Below, piece after piece: positions 29,983-44,126 of a stretch of DNA of 64,000 nt. The notes beneath the pieces were generated by a model. That model was not told the origin of the DNA. It was given only the letters and a program-made list of their open reading frames with translations, and searched no databases. Position 1 is the stretch's first letter. Every line of letters starts with the position of its first letter. The stretch is taken from positions 10,530,571-10,594,570 of the forward strand of contig NC_045151.1 of the NCBI RefSeq assembly GCF_008831285.2, read 5' to 3'. The position numbers and the translations under genes were made by a program. Source of the stretch: Nymphaea colorata. Its lineage: Eukaryota > Streptophyta > Magnoliopsida > Nymphaeales > Nymphaeaceae.

Positions 29983-32639
29983 TTAGAACAGCCAGTACTT
30001 CTTTCTAGGTACTCGTGTTGGAACATCTGCACATCAATGAAGAATACATCAGAAAATTACGTGGCGGTAATAACTTAAAAAATATAGCAGTTGCAGAAAC
30101 CACCTCCAACTTCATATAATGAGTTGTAGTGAACTTCACTCCAGAAACTCAACCAAACTTCTGAAAAGCAAATGAACATTTAATCAGATAGTAAATAAAC
30201 CTGCCACACAGAAAAAATCATTGAGAGGATACAACTTAAGCAACCATCTTTTGGAAACAAGAATAATTTAATTTCATCTGATAAATTGAGTATCCCACTG
30301 ATCATGGGTTACTTTTCATCTACTTTTAACCATGGCACAAAAGACTTCTACCATTTCAACCTAATCAATCTTCCACTGAACCTAACATCCAGAATGTGAC
30401 TGCTGATCATGTAACTCAGCTGCCACTTTTTTGCCAGATAATGCTTTTATAGCATGAAACATTTTCAACATTACAACCTAATCAATCTTCACCAAATCTA
30501 ACTTCCCAGAGTAGGAACTTAATAAACTGACAAGTCGCAGGTCTAAACAAATAAGACTTGATTTGACAATCACAGGTGCGGAAGAAAGAACTAAGAAATA
30601 GGTGCATTCAAGTTGACATTTGAAAATAGCACATCTTCCTAGTGACATGAACCTGGACAGATACAGGTCTAGAAAAGATACTACTGCTTTCCCGTTTTCA
30701 TTTCACCAACAGAACATCAGCATGTCAAACAGCACATAAAATTACATACTTATCATGATTATTGATTCCAAACACTGTCGGGAATATCGATGTTTTCCAA
30801 AAAAAAACATGAAAACAACAGGAAGATGAACGAAAATGGAAGAAAGGGGATTTTTTTGTGTGCTTTCCAATCCTTCCAAGAAAAATTTGTTTTAATTGTT
30901 TTGAGGTTTCTTTTAACATGTGTTATTAAATACTTTAAATCTAGATCAATATCTTTGCAAGAAAATTAGTAGTCAAATTTTCATATTTTGTTTTAAATTT
31001 TTTGAATTTCCAAGCTTTTCCCTCAAAAAACAAACTGAGGTTGAGAGGATTTGCTGATAAAAACCTGAAAATAGTATTTGTGAGAAGGATTTCAACACCA
31101 AGATACTATAAAGAAAAGAATTGGATGGTATGTGGCTGGGAAGACAGGGTGGATCTTTGGCTCGGGAGGAAGCAGAAGTTTGTAGACATCCTCCATCAGA
31201 AAAGGAAGTGAATGAGGGAAGAAAGCCCATGGGAGGAGTAGTTGATCTGACACTGCTATTTTCAATTCCAATTCCTCTTCCCGTTCTGGTTGAGAAAGGG
31301 AGAGGACTCAGACCTGTTAACCCATTTGTGACTCCATGAATAGGATAGGTGCGAAAATACTACCCAGAGTCTTCCATGGAGTGCTGGCCATTCTAAGACC
31401 TATGAATGATAGAGAACCAGAATATTGGATTGAAAACTGAAACTAGAAATTATTTTTGTGTCATAGTTTTCTGATCAAGATGAAAAGCATTGCACCACAG
31501 TCCATCACAAACTGGACAATAGTAACAATGATGACGATAATGAAATTCAGGACAAAAAGGAAACATTAACGGAGTATATTCTTCCTGTCTTAAAGTGAAC
31601 ATATATGAACATTATGAAATATGAAGTAATATTTTTGTCGTAATATTGACTGTAAGTTGTAACAAAACCCTTCATATTACAGTAACATTCAAAAATGCAA
31701 AATTTGCTTATTGGACAGCCCTTTAATATGTCAATCATCTGACTGTCAAAGCTCTATGGAAGTTGACTGGTTGAAGGACTACCTACAATGATAATCAGTC
31801 CATGTTTGTGCTGCTCTACAGTAAAGATTTGCAACGTTGGAATCAATAGTTCAATTACAAATTTACAATACTTTTTGTTGTAGTCATCAATAGTGCTATA
31901 TGTATGTCCTTGGGTCAGTTTAACATACTAGATACTAAATATGTTAAGCACATACCAACAGGGAATTACTATCACAGCATGCAAAAGGCCTAGTAGCACC
32001 TCCAGCATATCCATAAGAGTAATTCATGTCTCAGTTAAAAAATATCCTACCTTCCATGCTAACACAATGGTTTATCTAGTGAACTATGAAGATGAAGCAA
32101 ATATAATTTTGACCGCAACTGCAAGGGATAGAAATATTCATTACCTCGTGAAAAGTTTCCTGACTTCGGAAGGATTTCAACGTAGCAAGTATTCTTAAAT
32201 GAGGTAAGAAGACATACTTTGGCTTCAAACTGAAAAAATAAGATGCCACAATCATTTAGCTATTTTCAGAAAACAATCTTTTCAACATTTCCAGTTCCCG
32301 GAAACCTCAGTAAGTAAATCCCGAATGTTGAGAATGTCAATAGCAAAATATAGTTTGCATTCATACACTAGCAGTGGATGTAATGTTTTACATGCTGACA
32401 ACCAAATTGCCTGAATTTATTGCATCGTGAGACACTATCCTGATTCAAATCATTTATTATATTCTATGATTTGAACCGCTACAAGAAATTTATCTACACT
32501 AGTGGCACACATGGATATCAATTTTATATACAAACTGGGACACCTTGGTTTACATTGTCTATCTTACCGATTAGTGTTTGGTATCCTGCAACTTAGATTA
32601 TTCACAGAAATCATTAATTCTATTTAATTCAGTAATAAC

Positions 32640-32716
<77 letters not shown>

Positions 32717-35700
32717 TAAATGCAAGGCCCTTCAGAGTTCAGACAAAGTACCTTCAAGATGAAAATGGTCCTTTGGGATTATTGAAAGCAGAGAGGAAAC
32801 TAAATTTGACCTTTTCCGTTCTCCAGATTGTGTTTTTGTGGGTAAAATGAAGAGGAGGTGCAATAAGGAACTATAGAAGAAAGTATTCTGCTTCCTTTCT
32901 TTAACATGTAGATCATAGATGAAAAAAATCAAAAGAATGGAAAGGTAGATCGACCACAACAACATTCTAAGCCTAAGTCTTATCCATGGCTATCCTCATG
33001 ATCATCAATTGTTAGCATAATCTCATAAAAATGCACTTCAAGAATGTATTCGACCAAATAAGAAAGGATACAATATGGCCATATGTATATGCTGGATAAT
33101 AATCACCCTATACCCATAACCTTCTTTCTTTTACTTCACTGGACCACATGCACGAATGCTGCTTGCTATCATCCATAGTTAGGCACTTAACCCTCATGTA
33201 ACCTTGTAAATTACAAGATAAAGAATTGAGAATATTGAACGTGAGACTGGTTAAATCTACAATATCTTCAGCTGGGAAACAAAGATATATCAGTTCATTA
33301 TGAAACTACAAAACATATTATCTCTTATATTTTGTTCTCATCACCCTCCAACATAGACTCTATATGTAATGAAGAAACAGAAGGCAATGTGCAGACAGTG
33401 AACCTTCTTGTCCTGCTAGCATATTTTGTAACGCTCGTTGTTTTGGGCAGGTCGGGTCGGATCGGAACCCAGACCCGGACCCGAACCCTTGGCGTGAAAG
33501 AGCCCGACGCGAGGGCTCTTCTCCCTCGCCTTTCCCTCTTTTCTCTCGTCTATCTCCTGGGTACTCACGGCCAGTGCAGAGAAGAAGAAGACGGAGGTGG
33601 TGCAGGCGGTGGCTCGACCGGCAGCGGCGGAGGTGGCAACGGCAGCAGCGGAGGTGGCGACGGCGGCAGCGTGGGTAAGCTCTCCTCTGCTGCCCTTTCT
33701 TCTCCCCCTCTCGTTATTTCTGCTGCCTTTCCCGTTTCCTCGTTTTTCCCTTTCGTCTTCTCTCCCTCGCATCTCTCTCTGCCCACGCTCACTCTTTCTC
33801 TCGTCTCCTTCCCCTTTCTCATTCACGCTCACCTCACTGCTGGCCTTTTTCCCCTTTGATCGAACCCTCTCCCCTATCAGTCCCCCTCTGTTTTTCTCTC
33901 TCTCTCCCTCTACTCGACCTCCCTCTCTGTCCACGCTTCACGCTCTCTCCCCATTTTCTGCTTGTTTTTCTATTTTCTCCAATCGAGCACTCTCTCTCAC
34001 TGATTTTCACTATTCTATCATTGTTTGATCCGATTTCAGCTTGGGGATTTCTCCTCCCCCTCGTAACAGCGTTTAGAGAAGGCCTTGGTGGTGGCGGCAT
34101 TGAAGGATTTTAGCCGTTTGGGGACCACTTAGACTCGTGAGGTGGCTGCCGGGAGGATTACAACAGTTTAGACTTTAGACTTTCAAATTGGGGTGAGCAA
34201 GGCGGAATTGAACCTATTTTATGATATATTTTTCTTTGGAACGCGTATAATTATTGTTTGAGCATGCTAGAAGGTAGAATTGATAGTTAGGGAAGCATGC
34301 AAGCGATTTTGCTTTTGGGGAAAATGTGGGGTTATGATGGAGAAGCGATGATTCATGTGTTTGTTGATCTTTTAAGCATGTTGAGTTGATTTTCGAAGTA
34401 ATAGGGAAGCATGGTAGCGTTTGTATGGCTGTGGGGAAGATTTAGGACGGTTTTGGTGAGCGTGTAGCACACGTTCTGGTGAATGGGTGCGTCTTGGAGT
34501 TAAACAGGGAAAGCGTACGTAAGTTGGTTGTGCCTTTGGGGTTGATGCCTTGATTAAGAAAAAGAAAGTTTGGAAAAAGGCGTTTGTCATAGATGGATTA
34601 ATGGCTTTGAGTTTTGACTTTTGTTGGCACGGCTAGAAGTTGGGAAGTGGCCTATTAGAGGGCTTGTAGGTCGACACTACCCGTCGACACCCTCTTGAGG
34701 CGATGACGCGTGCCTCAAGGATTTTGTTTTGTATTTGTTTGAATTGTTTAGGTATCTAGTAAGAATCTTATCATTTGTTTATGTTTGCAGGTACCCCGGG
34801 CACGTCCCGTCGACCTTGAGTTCGAAGCTCGAGGAGTTTTGAAGAGTTTTGTGAGCGCGCCACAGGTATGACGACATTCCAGGCAAATCCCTGCTTGGGG
34901 CAAATGTCTCCTAAGATCAAGGGATCCTAGGATTGTGATGTTAATTGATTGACTGCTTTGTGAATGAGTATATGTATGTTGCTTATATGATATGAATGAG
35001 TTAGAAAGATTATTAGTCATTTGTTTTGAAAATGCTACGCATTGGCATGTGCATGCTAGAATTGATATCTGTTTAGGACAGATGAGGCGGGGTATCGAGT
35101 CGAGTGTCTCCTCGACCCCAATTGTGCATTAGAAAGCATTATAGAATGATAACTGCATAGGACAGCTACGAGCCAACCGCAGATCGAGACTACTCTCTGT
35201 GGATTGGCTAAGTTTTTCAAAAAGGTGATTGACGTGATTGATGTGAGGATTGATGTGATGATTGATATGAATGTGTACGTTGTTGCATATGCATTGCCAT
35301 GGGTAACAATGCAAATGGATGAAATAGAGAGTAGTTGTACCCGTACTGTATGACGGCTAGCAATGACTGTTACTGTATGTATAGACCTCATGTGGAGGCA
35401 TTGGGAGGTGTAAGTGTACTCGTAGGGTGTATTAACCTCATGTGCTAGCCAGTCATCTTGTGAATGAGTAATGATAATGATAAAAAAGAACACGAAAGGA
35501 TAAGAGATGAGAGGCCAGTGGGATGTGGCTGTGTGTTTGGGAGACGTCCCGTTCTCGCCACTGGTCTCGCCTGTCAGAGCGTAGGCGGTGCAAGGCCCCA
35601 GGGTTCTGTTGTGTGTTGTGCTTGGAGCGTTGGGCTCCCGCCTTCCCAACCTGGGTGTCCTAGGGAAGGCTGAGTATCTCACCTTGGACTTCACACATCC

Positions 35701-38186
35701 AGGGATGAGTGCTCTACCGCTGCAGCGGGTGAAATGGATCCATACTGTTATGGGCCACCACGGGGGTTGTCTCTCGGCTGTATGCCGCCCGCGGTGTGCA
35801 CGTGCCTGTGTTGCACCCACAGGAACTGTTAATGCACTAAAGTTAATGAAAATGTAATGTGTTTGATAGAATGCATGTGACTGACGTATATGTGATTGTT
35901 ATGAATGCAAGTGTTATGTTTAAGCATGCTTCGCATGTGACTGATGTTGTGTTAGTGTGGCCATCAAGTGGCTTTTACGTGTCGTACTCTGACACGACAT
36001 GACGATAGATGGGTTGATATTTGTTCTTTTATTTGAGCCTTACTTGAGAGGGTTTGACATTTTCCTGGCTTGTTGCCATACTGCGAAGGCTGAGCCTTCA
36101 GTTGTTTTCTTTTTCAGGTTTTGGCGGACCCGGGGCAACAGGTTGAGCAGATGGCTTCACTCACGTCCTATTGGGGAGGTTTTGGGATTGTCGTTTGTAG
36201 TGCCGGCGCGTCATGTTTTGGTTTTATTGATGTCTTCTTTTTGTTAGGCATCAATGTTATGATTTTGGGGCATTTTGGTCATGCACATAAATGTGAATTT
36301 GTATGAAACAAAATGGTTATATAGATGAAAGTTCGCCCCATTGTTTTGAATTGCTTGGCTCATCGTCTTTTTGAATTGTTGGGTAGTCACACCTCGATGC
36401 TTTATGTTTAGAAAAAAAAAAAAAAAGGGTTTGTGGGTTAAAAGGTCGGGGTGTGACATATTTGACTAAGTGAAAAAAACCAATGTTACACTGGACTTAG
36501 AATCACATGTCCAAGGAATTGAATCCTGTTAACAAAGGTAGTTTACTGTACATTATCCATTCCTTGTATAACAAGATAATTGTTTTGTAGCTTACTTGAC
36601 ATATTTTCCGGTTGGTCTACTTTGTCAAAGAGTACAAACTATAATGGCATATTTGACTTAGTTTTAGGCCAAAGCAGGTCAACAAAATGTACGTTTAAAA
36701 ACTGCGCTACTTCTGTTAAATGAGGACATCATGATACTGGAAAGTAGTTAAAGTGACAAGTTCTTCACAAAACTACTTCCCCAATCATTAGAGTTGTCTG
36801 CTTCGCGCTCAAATCCTAGAGGTCAATAGATATTATAGGTTGTTAGAAGAGACAACGCCAGATACCTTTTGGTAAAAGTCCTTCGCATAATGCATGTAAG
36901 TGATCAAACATCGCTCAAAATTACGATGTCATTAGTTATGATGCCCCAAATATCATTCAACGTGCAAATGATGTTCATGTAACCCTATTCATATTGAACA
37001 TGTCTATAACTTAGTTCTGCAATAACCATAGGTTAATGGTTCTCCAATGACTTATTTAAACAGAAGAGCTAATTCTGCATTGCAATCATACCCGATCTGC
37101 AGCTGCTTGCAGGGTAACATGATCTCCCCATTCGCCTGACCTAGACACCAGTAAAATAATGAGCATATAATGAATAAAGAAAAACTACATTAAAAAGTGG
37201 ACTAGCATACACAGTATTGAAGCTTTTGCAAAGGAAATGATAAGTAAGACTTGTTAACGGACCTTTTCATCATCTTTAGGTAGGGTTTGTATTCCATTGG
37301 AACATATCCCTCATACAATTTCTGGTTATGTTTTAGCTGAAAAAAAAGTAAGCACAATACCATCATGAATAAATGCATCGATGAATACTCAAAGAATCTG
37401 AAAGAACAATCTCTTAATTCAACAGATACTGAGGAAGAAAAAAGACAAAATGAAAGGAAAGAAAAGTAACCAATATCCTTCAAAAGAGTAACCAACTCAA
37501 TGAAGTGGCAAATTTTGCTAAAGAAGGATAAATACCTTTAAACTAAAAACAAAAATATGGGCCAAGGAAGTTAACCACCTATATTCAATGAAGCTTACAA
37601 ATATTTCACTGCATGAAGATAAAAGGTCTCAGATTGTTCTGCAACCACAAAACACTAAGGACAAGAGAAACATGTGGATACATAAATTCCACCATAAAAC
37701 TTGAAATATAAGGAACATGATTAAAAGGTTTGTGATATAAGTAACTCTTTATCCACCTTTATGTAGAGGCAAGGATCCTAAAATGCAGAGTGATGTATCC
37801 TTGAAATAATTTCTCAAGTCGACATTACATTTAAGCATGTACACTGCACTTTCTACATCCACTTCTATTCGGCTATATATATCGGAAATTTGTTAGTCTG
37901 CAAAATTTTGGTAGGTTTGCTTTTTGATACTCACAACAAAAATCTTTTTACTACCCATTATGTGATTTGAGTTGTTGAATTTTTCACTCCTTCGAACAAA
38001 AATAACTAATCCATGTTTTGTACCAAATAAAATTATGGTGAATATAAGTATCGTGTATTGAATAAAAGACATCTTTTAGCACCTATATATATATATATAT
38101 ATAGGGAGAGCAAGAGTAACAACTCCACACATGACAGACCATGACAACTTTCTCTATATCACACCTTAAATGATCTCTCTTTCCCT

Positions 38187-38223
<37 letters not shown>

Positions 38224-38573
38224 TATAAGGGAGTTCTAGCTGCCATCATTGTCGCATGGGTACTGCTGTCAAGGCAGTGTCATCGTACTGGCTAGGTAAG
38301 AGACCGGTACTAGTACTGTCTGGGGTACTTGTTGGATACTGGTCAAACAATACCGGATACGGTCAACGTATCCCAGACTGCATCCGTCCGATTTAAGACT
38401 CGGTCAAAGTTGACCTAGCCCTTTCTTGTCCAAAATTTAGGGTTTCATTTTTTTTTTTACATCATTTTATTCAGTAAACATATACAGAGTTGTGTTTTCA
38501 TATCTTATTTAGTAGTTTCTTTTTTAGAATCTATAAATTTTGAATCATGTATTATTTTGTTTATTTGAATTCT

Positions 38574-38608
<35 letters not shown>

Positions 38609-39116
38609 ATTCAAATAACACATGGTACACAAATGTTTGGGTAAACATAAATCTAAAAATTCAAGTTTTTTCCATTTAAAAAGATACAGACCGTCTCGAC
38701 TATATATCTTCTAGATTTCTGAGTGATTAGTGATCATCTTCTGATGATGTTTGTGTTAAAATATAAATCCTTCACCAGCACGTTGAAGAGGAGTCTCTTA
38801 GGATTCCACCTCCTTGTAGAATGTGTTAAAATATTTAATGTCCTTGTAACATGTGAAGAGTCTCCTAGGATTCTATGTTATAGTTAATATCCTTGTTATA
38901 TGGGAAGTCTCCTAGGATTCTATGTTGTAGTTAATATCCTTGTAATATGTGAAGTCTCTTAGGTTTCTATGATGTAATTAATGTCCTTGGAGCTTGTGAA
39001 ATCTCCTAGGATTCTACGATTGGAGACTCTTAGAATTCTGAAAATGAGATTATAAATAGAGGCCGTGCAAACCATTTTGGCTACGGCTTCTTCTCCTCAG
39101 TTTCTTCTTGTTTTCA

Positions 39117-39150
<34 letters not shown>

Positions 39151-42100
39151 ATTTTCCTGCGTGAGTGCTGTTTTCGGGTTACAGATATTGGTGCTACATT
39201 TCTATCATGGTATCAGAGAGCCAGGTTACGTTATCTCTACCAAACGAAATGCCCAAACAGGTCTGATCTGGTTAGAACTCTTTTCTCATCTTGTCTCTAT
39301 CCTGAATTTACTTTTCTCTTGCGCAATTCTTGTTCCTTTTTCTTCTTGCTTACCAAGGACACATCTTGTTATATCGTGTCTTCTTTCCCTCTCATCTTCT
39401 ACCTATATACCATTCCTTTCTGCTGTCATGGAAAACCTTTCGCATTCTGACATGTCCTCAAGTTTTCTTCCTCACCTTATTACCGAAAAACTCAACCATG
39501 AGAATTATCTGATCTGGAAAAGGCAAATCATGCCTTTCATAAGAAGTCAAGGCCTCTTTGGACATCTCGATGGTTCAACAAAGGCTCCACCAATATTCGT
39601 CTTACAGGAAATAAAAAATGAGGCAGGAGAAGTTATTGCTATTCATGAAGACAACAATCATGAACATGCTATGTGGATGAGACGTGATCAAAGTCTGGTT
39701 GCGTATATTTTGTCCACTTTATCTCAACAAGTGTTACTTTCAGTTTCTGATGATTGTACTGCAGAAGAATTATGGGAAACCCTTGCTGATACCTTTACCC
39801 AAATATCAGAAGCTCGAATTATGTACTTAAAGAAAGAATTTCAGAATTTGAGCAAAGGTTCAACGTCTATCATGGATTATTTGGGGCGTATTAAGGCCGT
39901 CGCAGACCAACTTGCTGCCTCAGGGAATAACATTTCTGATAAGGAAAAGGTGCAGCAAACCTTGAATGGACTTGGGCATGATTATCATGCTTTTATTACA
40001 GCTCTTGAGGTCCTTCCTGTTCTGCCTTCCTTCAACGAACTACAAGGTAAACTTCTCCAACATGAAATGAATATGAAAAGAGTCATTGAAAGGACTGATC
40101 AAGGGAACTCCCAAAATGTGTTGGCTATGAATGTAAAGTTTGGTAAGAGCCATGGGAACTCCAACCATGGTGGTCGTGGTATTCTACCAACACCACATAA
40201 CCAAGGTATGTCTCCTTTGGATACTTCAAGAAAAATACCAATTTGTTTTCAGTGCAACAAGAAAGGACACATGAAGGCACAATGTTGGTTTAATCCTCAA
40301 AATAAAAACAAAGGGGTAAGACATGATTATAAATAAGGAGGACAAAGTTCTAAATCCACCGCTGAAGATATGCAACAGCTATTGATGGCCGCATTCTCAA
40401 AGATGACTATAAAGCAAAATGAGCAGGGAGAATGGTTCTTGGATTCAGGTGCAGCTACCCATGTGACAGGAAATGCAGGTAAATTGACTAACTTATCCCC
40501 TCATTACGGTAGAAGTTGCATTATAACAGGTGATGGAAAATCTCATCCTATTACACATATTGGAAATGCACATATTCCATTGTCATCCTCGTCTCTATCA
40601 CTGTCTAATGTTGTTCTTGCTCCCAATATCAAAAAGAACATCATATCCATTTCTAAACTCATTGATGATACAAGCTCTTCTGTTGAATTCACACCTTCTT
40701 CTGTCTATGTCAAGGACCTCCAAACGAAGAAAATGTTCGCTAGAGGGGAGCGTCAAGGGAATATGTACGTCCTCAAGGAATGTCTACCCAAGGATTCATC
40801 CACTTTTGATATAGGATTGAAGACATTTTCTCTTTCTCATAATGCGTCATCAGTGCCAAGTTCTTGTCATTTTCAATCAAAAGTAAGGGGCCCTAACCAA
40901 TTTTTGGAGTCTGATTTGTGGCATAGTCGGCTAGGACACTGTGGTCGACATTTCATTGAAAAACTTGTCACAGATAGTCTCATTCCAAGATCAAGTTTAC
41001 CTCTTACTTCAAGTGTCAAAAAATGTTCAAGTTGTGGACTTTGTAAGAGTCATGTTTTACCTTTCCATAATATAAATCAAAGGGCTTCCAAACCTTTTGA
41101 AACTATTTTTTCTGATGTATGGGGGTCAGCCCCTATTGATTCCATGTCTGGGTCAAGATATTATGTCTTATTCATTGACTCTTACTCACGTTTCACCTGG
41201 ATTTACTTCATGAAACACAAATCAGAAGTACCTCACATATTTCGAAACTTCTATGCCATGATTCAAACTAAATTTTCATCCAATGTGGTGCATTTTCAAT
41301 GTGATGGAGGGGGAGAATATTCCTCGCTTGATTTTATTGAATTTCTACGTGAAAAATGGATAACTAGACAAATTTCCTGCCCTTACACACCACAACAAAA
41401 TGGTGTAGTTGAGCGGAAACATCGACATATAGTTGAAAGTGCCATGAGCATGATGCATGATACTAATGTGCCCATTTCCTTGTGGACTGAAGCCTTCCAT
41501 ACTGCTGTATACATAATAAATTGTTTGCCTATGACACTCTTGATGTCTAAATCGCCATATTTTACACTCTTAGACAAACAACCTGAATACAAGAACTTGA
41601 AGGTTTTTGGTTGTGTATGCTATGTTCACGTTGATGCTGCCTTGAGGAACAAGTTTCAAGACAAAGCTATTCAATGTAGATTCGTTGGATATGCTGATGA
41701 ATATAAAGATTTTCGATGTTATGATCCAACAACTAAACGTATCAAAACTTCAAGAAATGTCATTTTTGATGAACATAGTTTTGATAATACAAATGAAATG
41801 CCTATGACCATTGAATCTTATGATCCCTGGACCAGTACACAATTATTCAATGCAGATGTGCCTCAAAGTGAAGATTCAGAGAGAGCAATACAACCGTCGG
41901 ATATGGCTCAAAGTGAAAATCAAGAAGATCCAACACAGTCATCAAGTCATCACGAAAACAATAATGAACAGAGCAACGATGCACATCGGTATTCGGGTCT
42001 TATCTACAGTCGACGACTAAGGGACAGAGATGCTCACAGTGAAGAAGACAACATGCCCCACCTTAGAAGATCCCAACGCATTCGTCATCCCATTCACAGG

Positions 42101-44082
42101 TGGGTTAGCTATGATTCTTTATCACTTGATTTTCAGTTATTCATGGCAAAAGTTGGCAAGGAGGAAGAACCTACTTCATTTGATCAAGCATCAAAATCAC
42201 ATCATTGGAGAAAGGCTATGAAAGAAGAAATGGATGCCTTGCATGAATGTGGAACATGGGAGATCGTTCCGAGGCCACACGAAAAGAACGTAGTGGGCTC
42301 CAAATGGGTATACAAAATTAAATACAAACCTGACGGCAGCATAGAAAGACACAAAGCAAGGTTAGTAGCAAAAGGGTTTACACAACAATATGGAGAAGAT
42401 TATGATGAGACATTCAGCCCTGTGATCAAAATGGGAACAATTCGCGTGATTATATCATTGGCAGTTGAATATGGATGGAGACTACATCAAATGGACGTGA
42501 AGAATGCTTTTCTTCATGGTGATTTAAGGGAGGAAATATATATGGAACAACCTCCAGGATACACGAAAGGAGACTCTCATGCATGGGTTTGCAAACTAAA
42601 AAAATCTATTTATGGACTTAAACAGGCCTCACGTTCGTGGTTTGACAGTTTCTCTTGCAAGATTCAAGAATGTGGTTTTCGGAGATGTCCTCTAGATCAC
42701 TCTCTTTTCATTTATCGAAAGGAAAACATATTTACTTTACTTCTTATATATGTTGATGATATTGTTATCACAGGCAATTCAGAAAAACACATAGAAGAAG
42801 CTAAAGTTTTGATGATGCAAAACTTCAAAATGAAAGAGCTTGGTGATTTACGATTCTTTCTTGGAGTGGAGATTGATAGGCACAATAATCGCCTCACATT
42901 GACACAACAGAAATACACGTTGGATCTGTTGAAAAAGTAGGTATGTCTGATTGTAAGCCTGTCGGAACTCCTAGTGTTCTAAATCAAAGACTAAGTGCTC
43001 AAGATAGGGAGTTATATGAAGATCCTACGCAATATCGAAGTATTGTTGGGGCACTTCAATATCTTACATTTACTAGACCAGATATTATATATGCTGTGAA
43101 TCAAGTATCCCAATTTATGCATGCACCTAGAGATACTCACATGGATGCTGTCAAAAGAATATTAAGATATCTTAAAGGGACAGCAGGAGATGGCTTAGTT
43201 TATGGTAAGAGTGAAAATATAACTACTGGACATCAACTTATGACATTCACAGATGCAGATTGGGCTGGAGATCCCGATCAAAGAAAGTCCATTTCTGGTT
43301 TTTGTATTTTCATTGGACGTAATCTTGTGTCTTGGAGTTGTCGAAAGCAAAAGGCAGTAGCAAGATCCAGCACTGAAGCTGAATACAGATGCATGGCTGC
43401 AGGTACTGCTGAAGTTACATGGGTTAGACATTTGCTAGAAGACATTGGAGAAAAGATTAAAACATCAATGTTAATGTGCGATAATCAAAGCGCTATTAAC
43501 ATTGCCTTTAATCCCGTACAACATGGTCGAACAAAGCACATTGAGATTGATCAACACTTTGTTAGACAAAAGGTGGAAGACAAGGAAATTCAGCCTATTT
43601 ATGTTCGTACAGATGAACAAGTTGCAGACTTATTTACAAAAGGATTAACAAAGGAACGATTCTGGTTTCTAAAAGGCAAGTTGTACATGGTGCAAAACCA
43701 TGCACAACTTGAGGGAGGGTGTTAAAATATAAATCCTTCACCAGCACGTTGAAGAGGAGTCTCTTAGGATTCCACCTCCTTGTAGAATGTGTTAAAATAT
43801 TTAATGTCCTTGTAACATGTGAAGAGTCTCCTAGGATTCTATGTTATAGTTAATATCCTTGTTATATGGGAAGTCTCCTAGGATTCTATGTTGTAGTTAA
43901 TATCCTTGTAATATGTGAAGTCTCTTAGGTTTCTATGATGTAATTAATGTCCTTGGAGCTTGTGAAATCTCCTAGGATTCTACGATTGGAGACTCTTAGA
44001 ATTCTGAAAATGAGATTATAAATAGAGGCCGTGCAAACCATTTTGGCTACGGCTTCTTCTCCTCAGTTTCTTCTTGTTTTCA

Positions 44083-44126
<44 letters not shown>

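Noticed and set aside
33332-34113. Several 85-175 codon frames on both strands, rich in Gly/Ser or Arg/Glu
   Set aside because: They come from GGC/GGT triplets and a polypyrimidine zone inside the 3 kb TG...CA element. No domain, and frames on both strands are equally open.
35056-35820. 254-codon minus-strand open frame
   Set aside because: Lies inside the probable solo LTR. No domain and a composition unlike a plant gene; treated as a chance frame.
42926-42945. Programmed -1 frameshift at the copia-1 Pol break
   Set aside because: The sequence is G AAA AAG, not a full X XXY YYZ slippery site, and no family relative is known to shift before RNase H. A one-base deletion is simpler.
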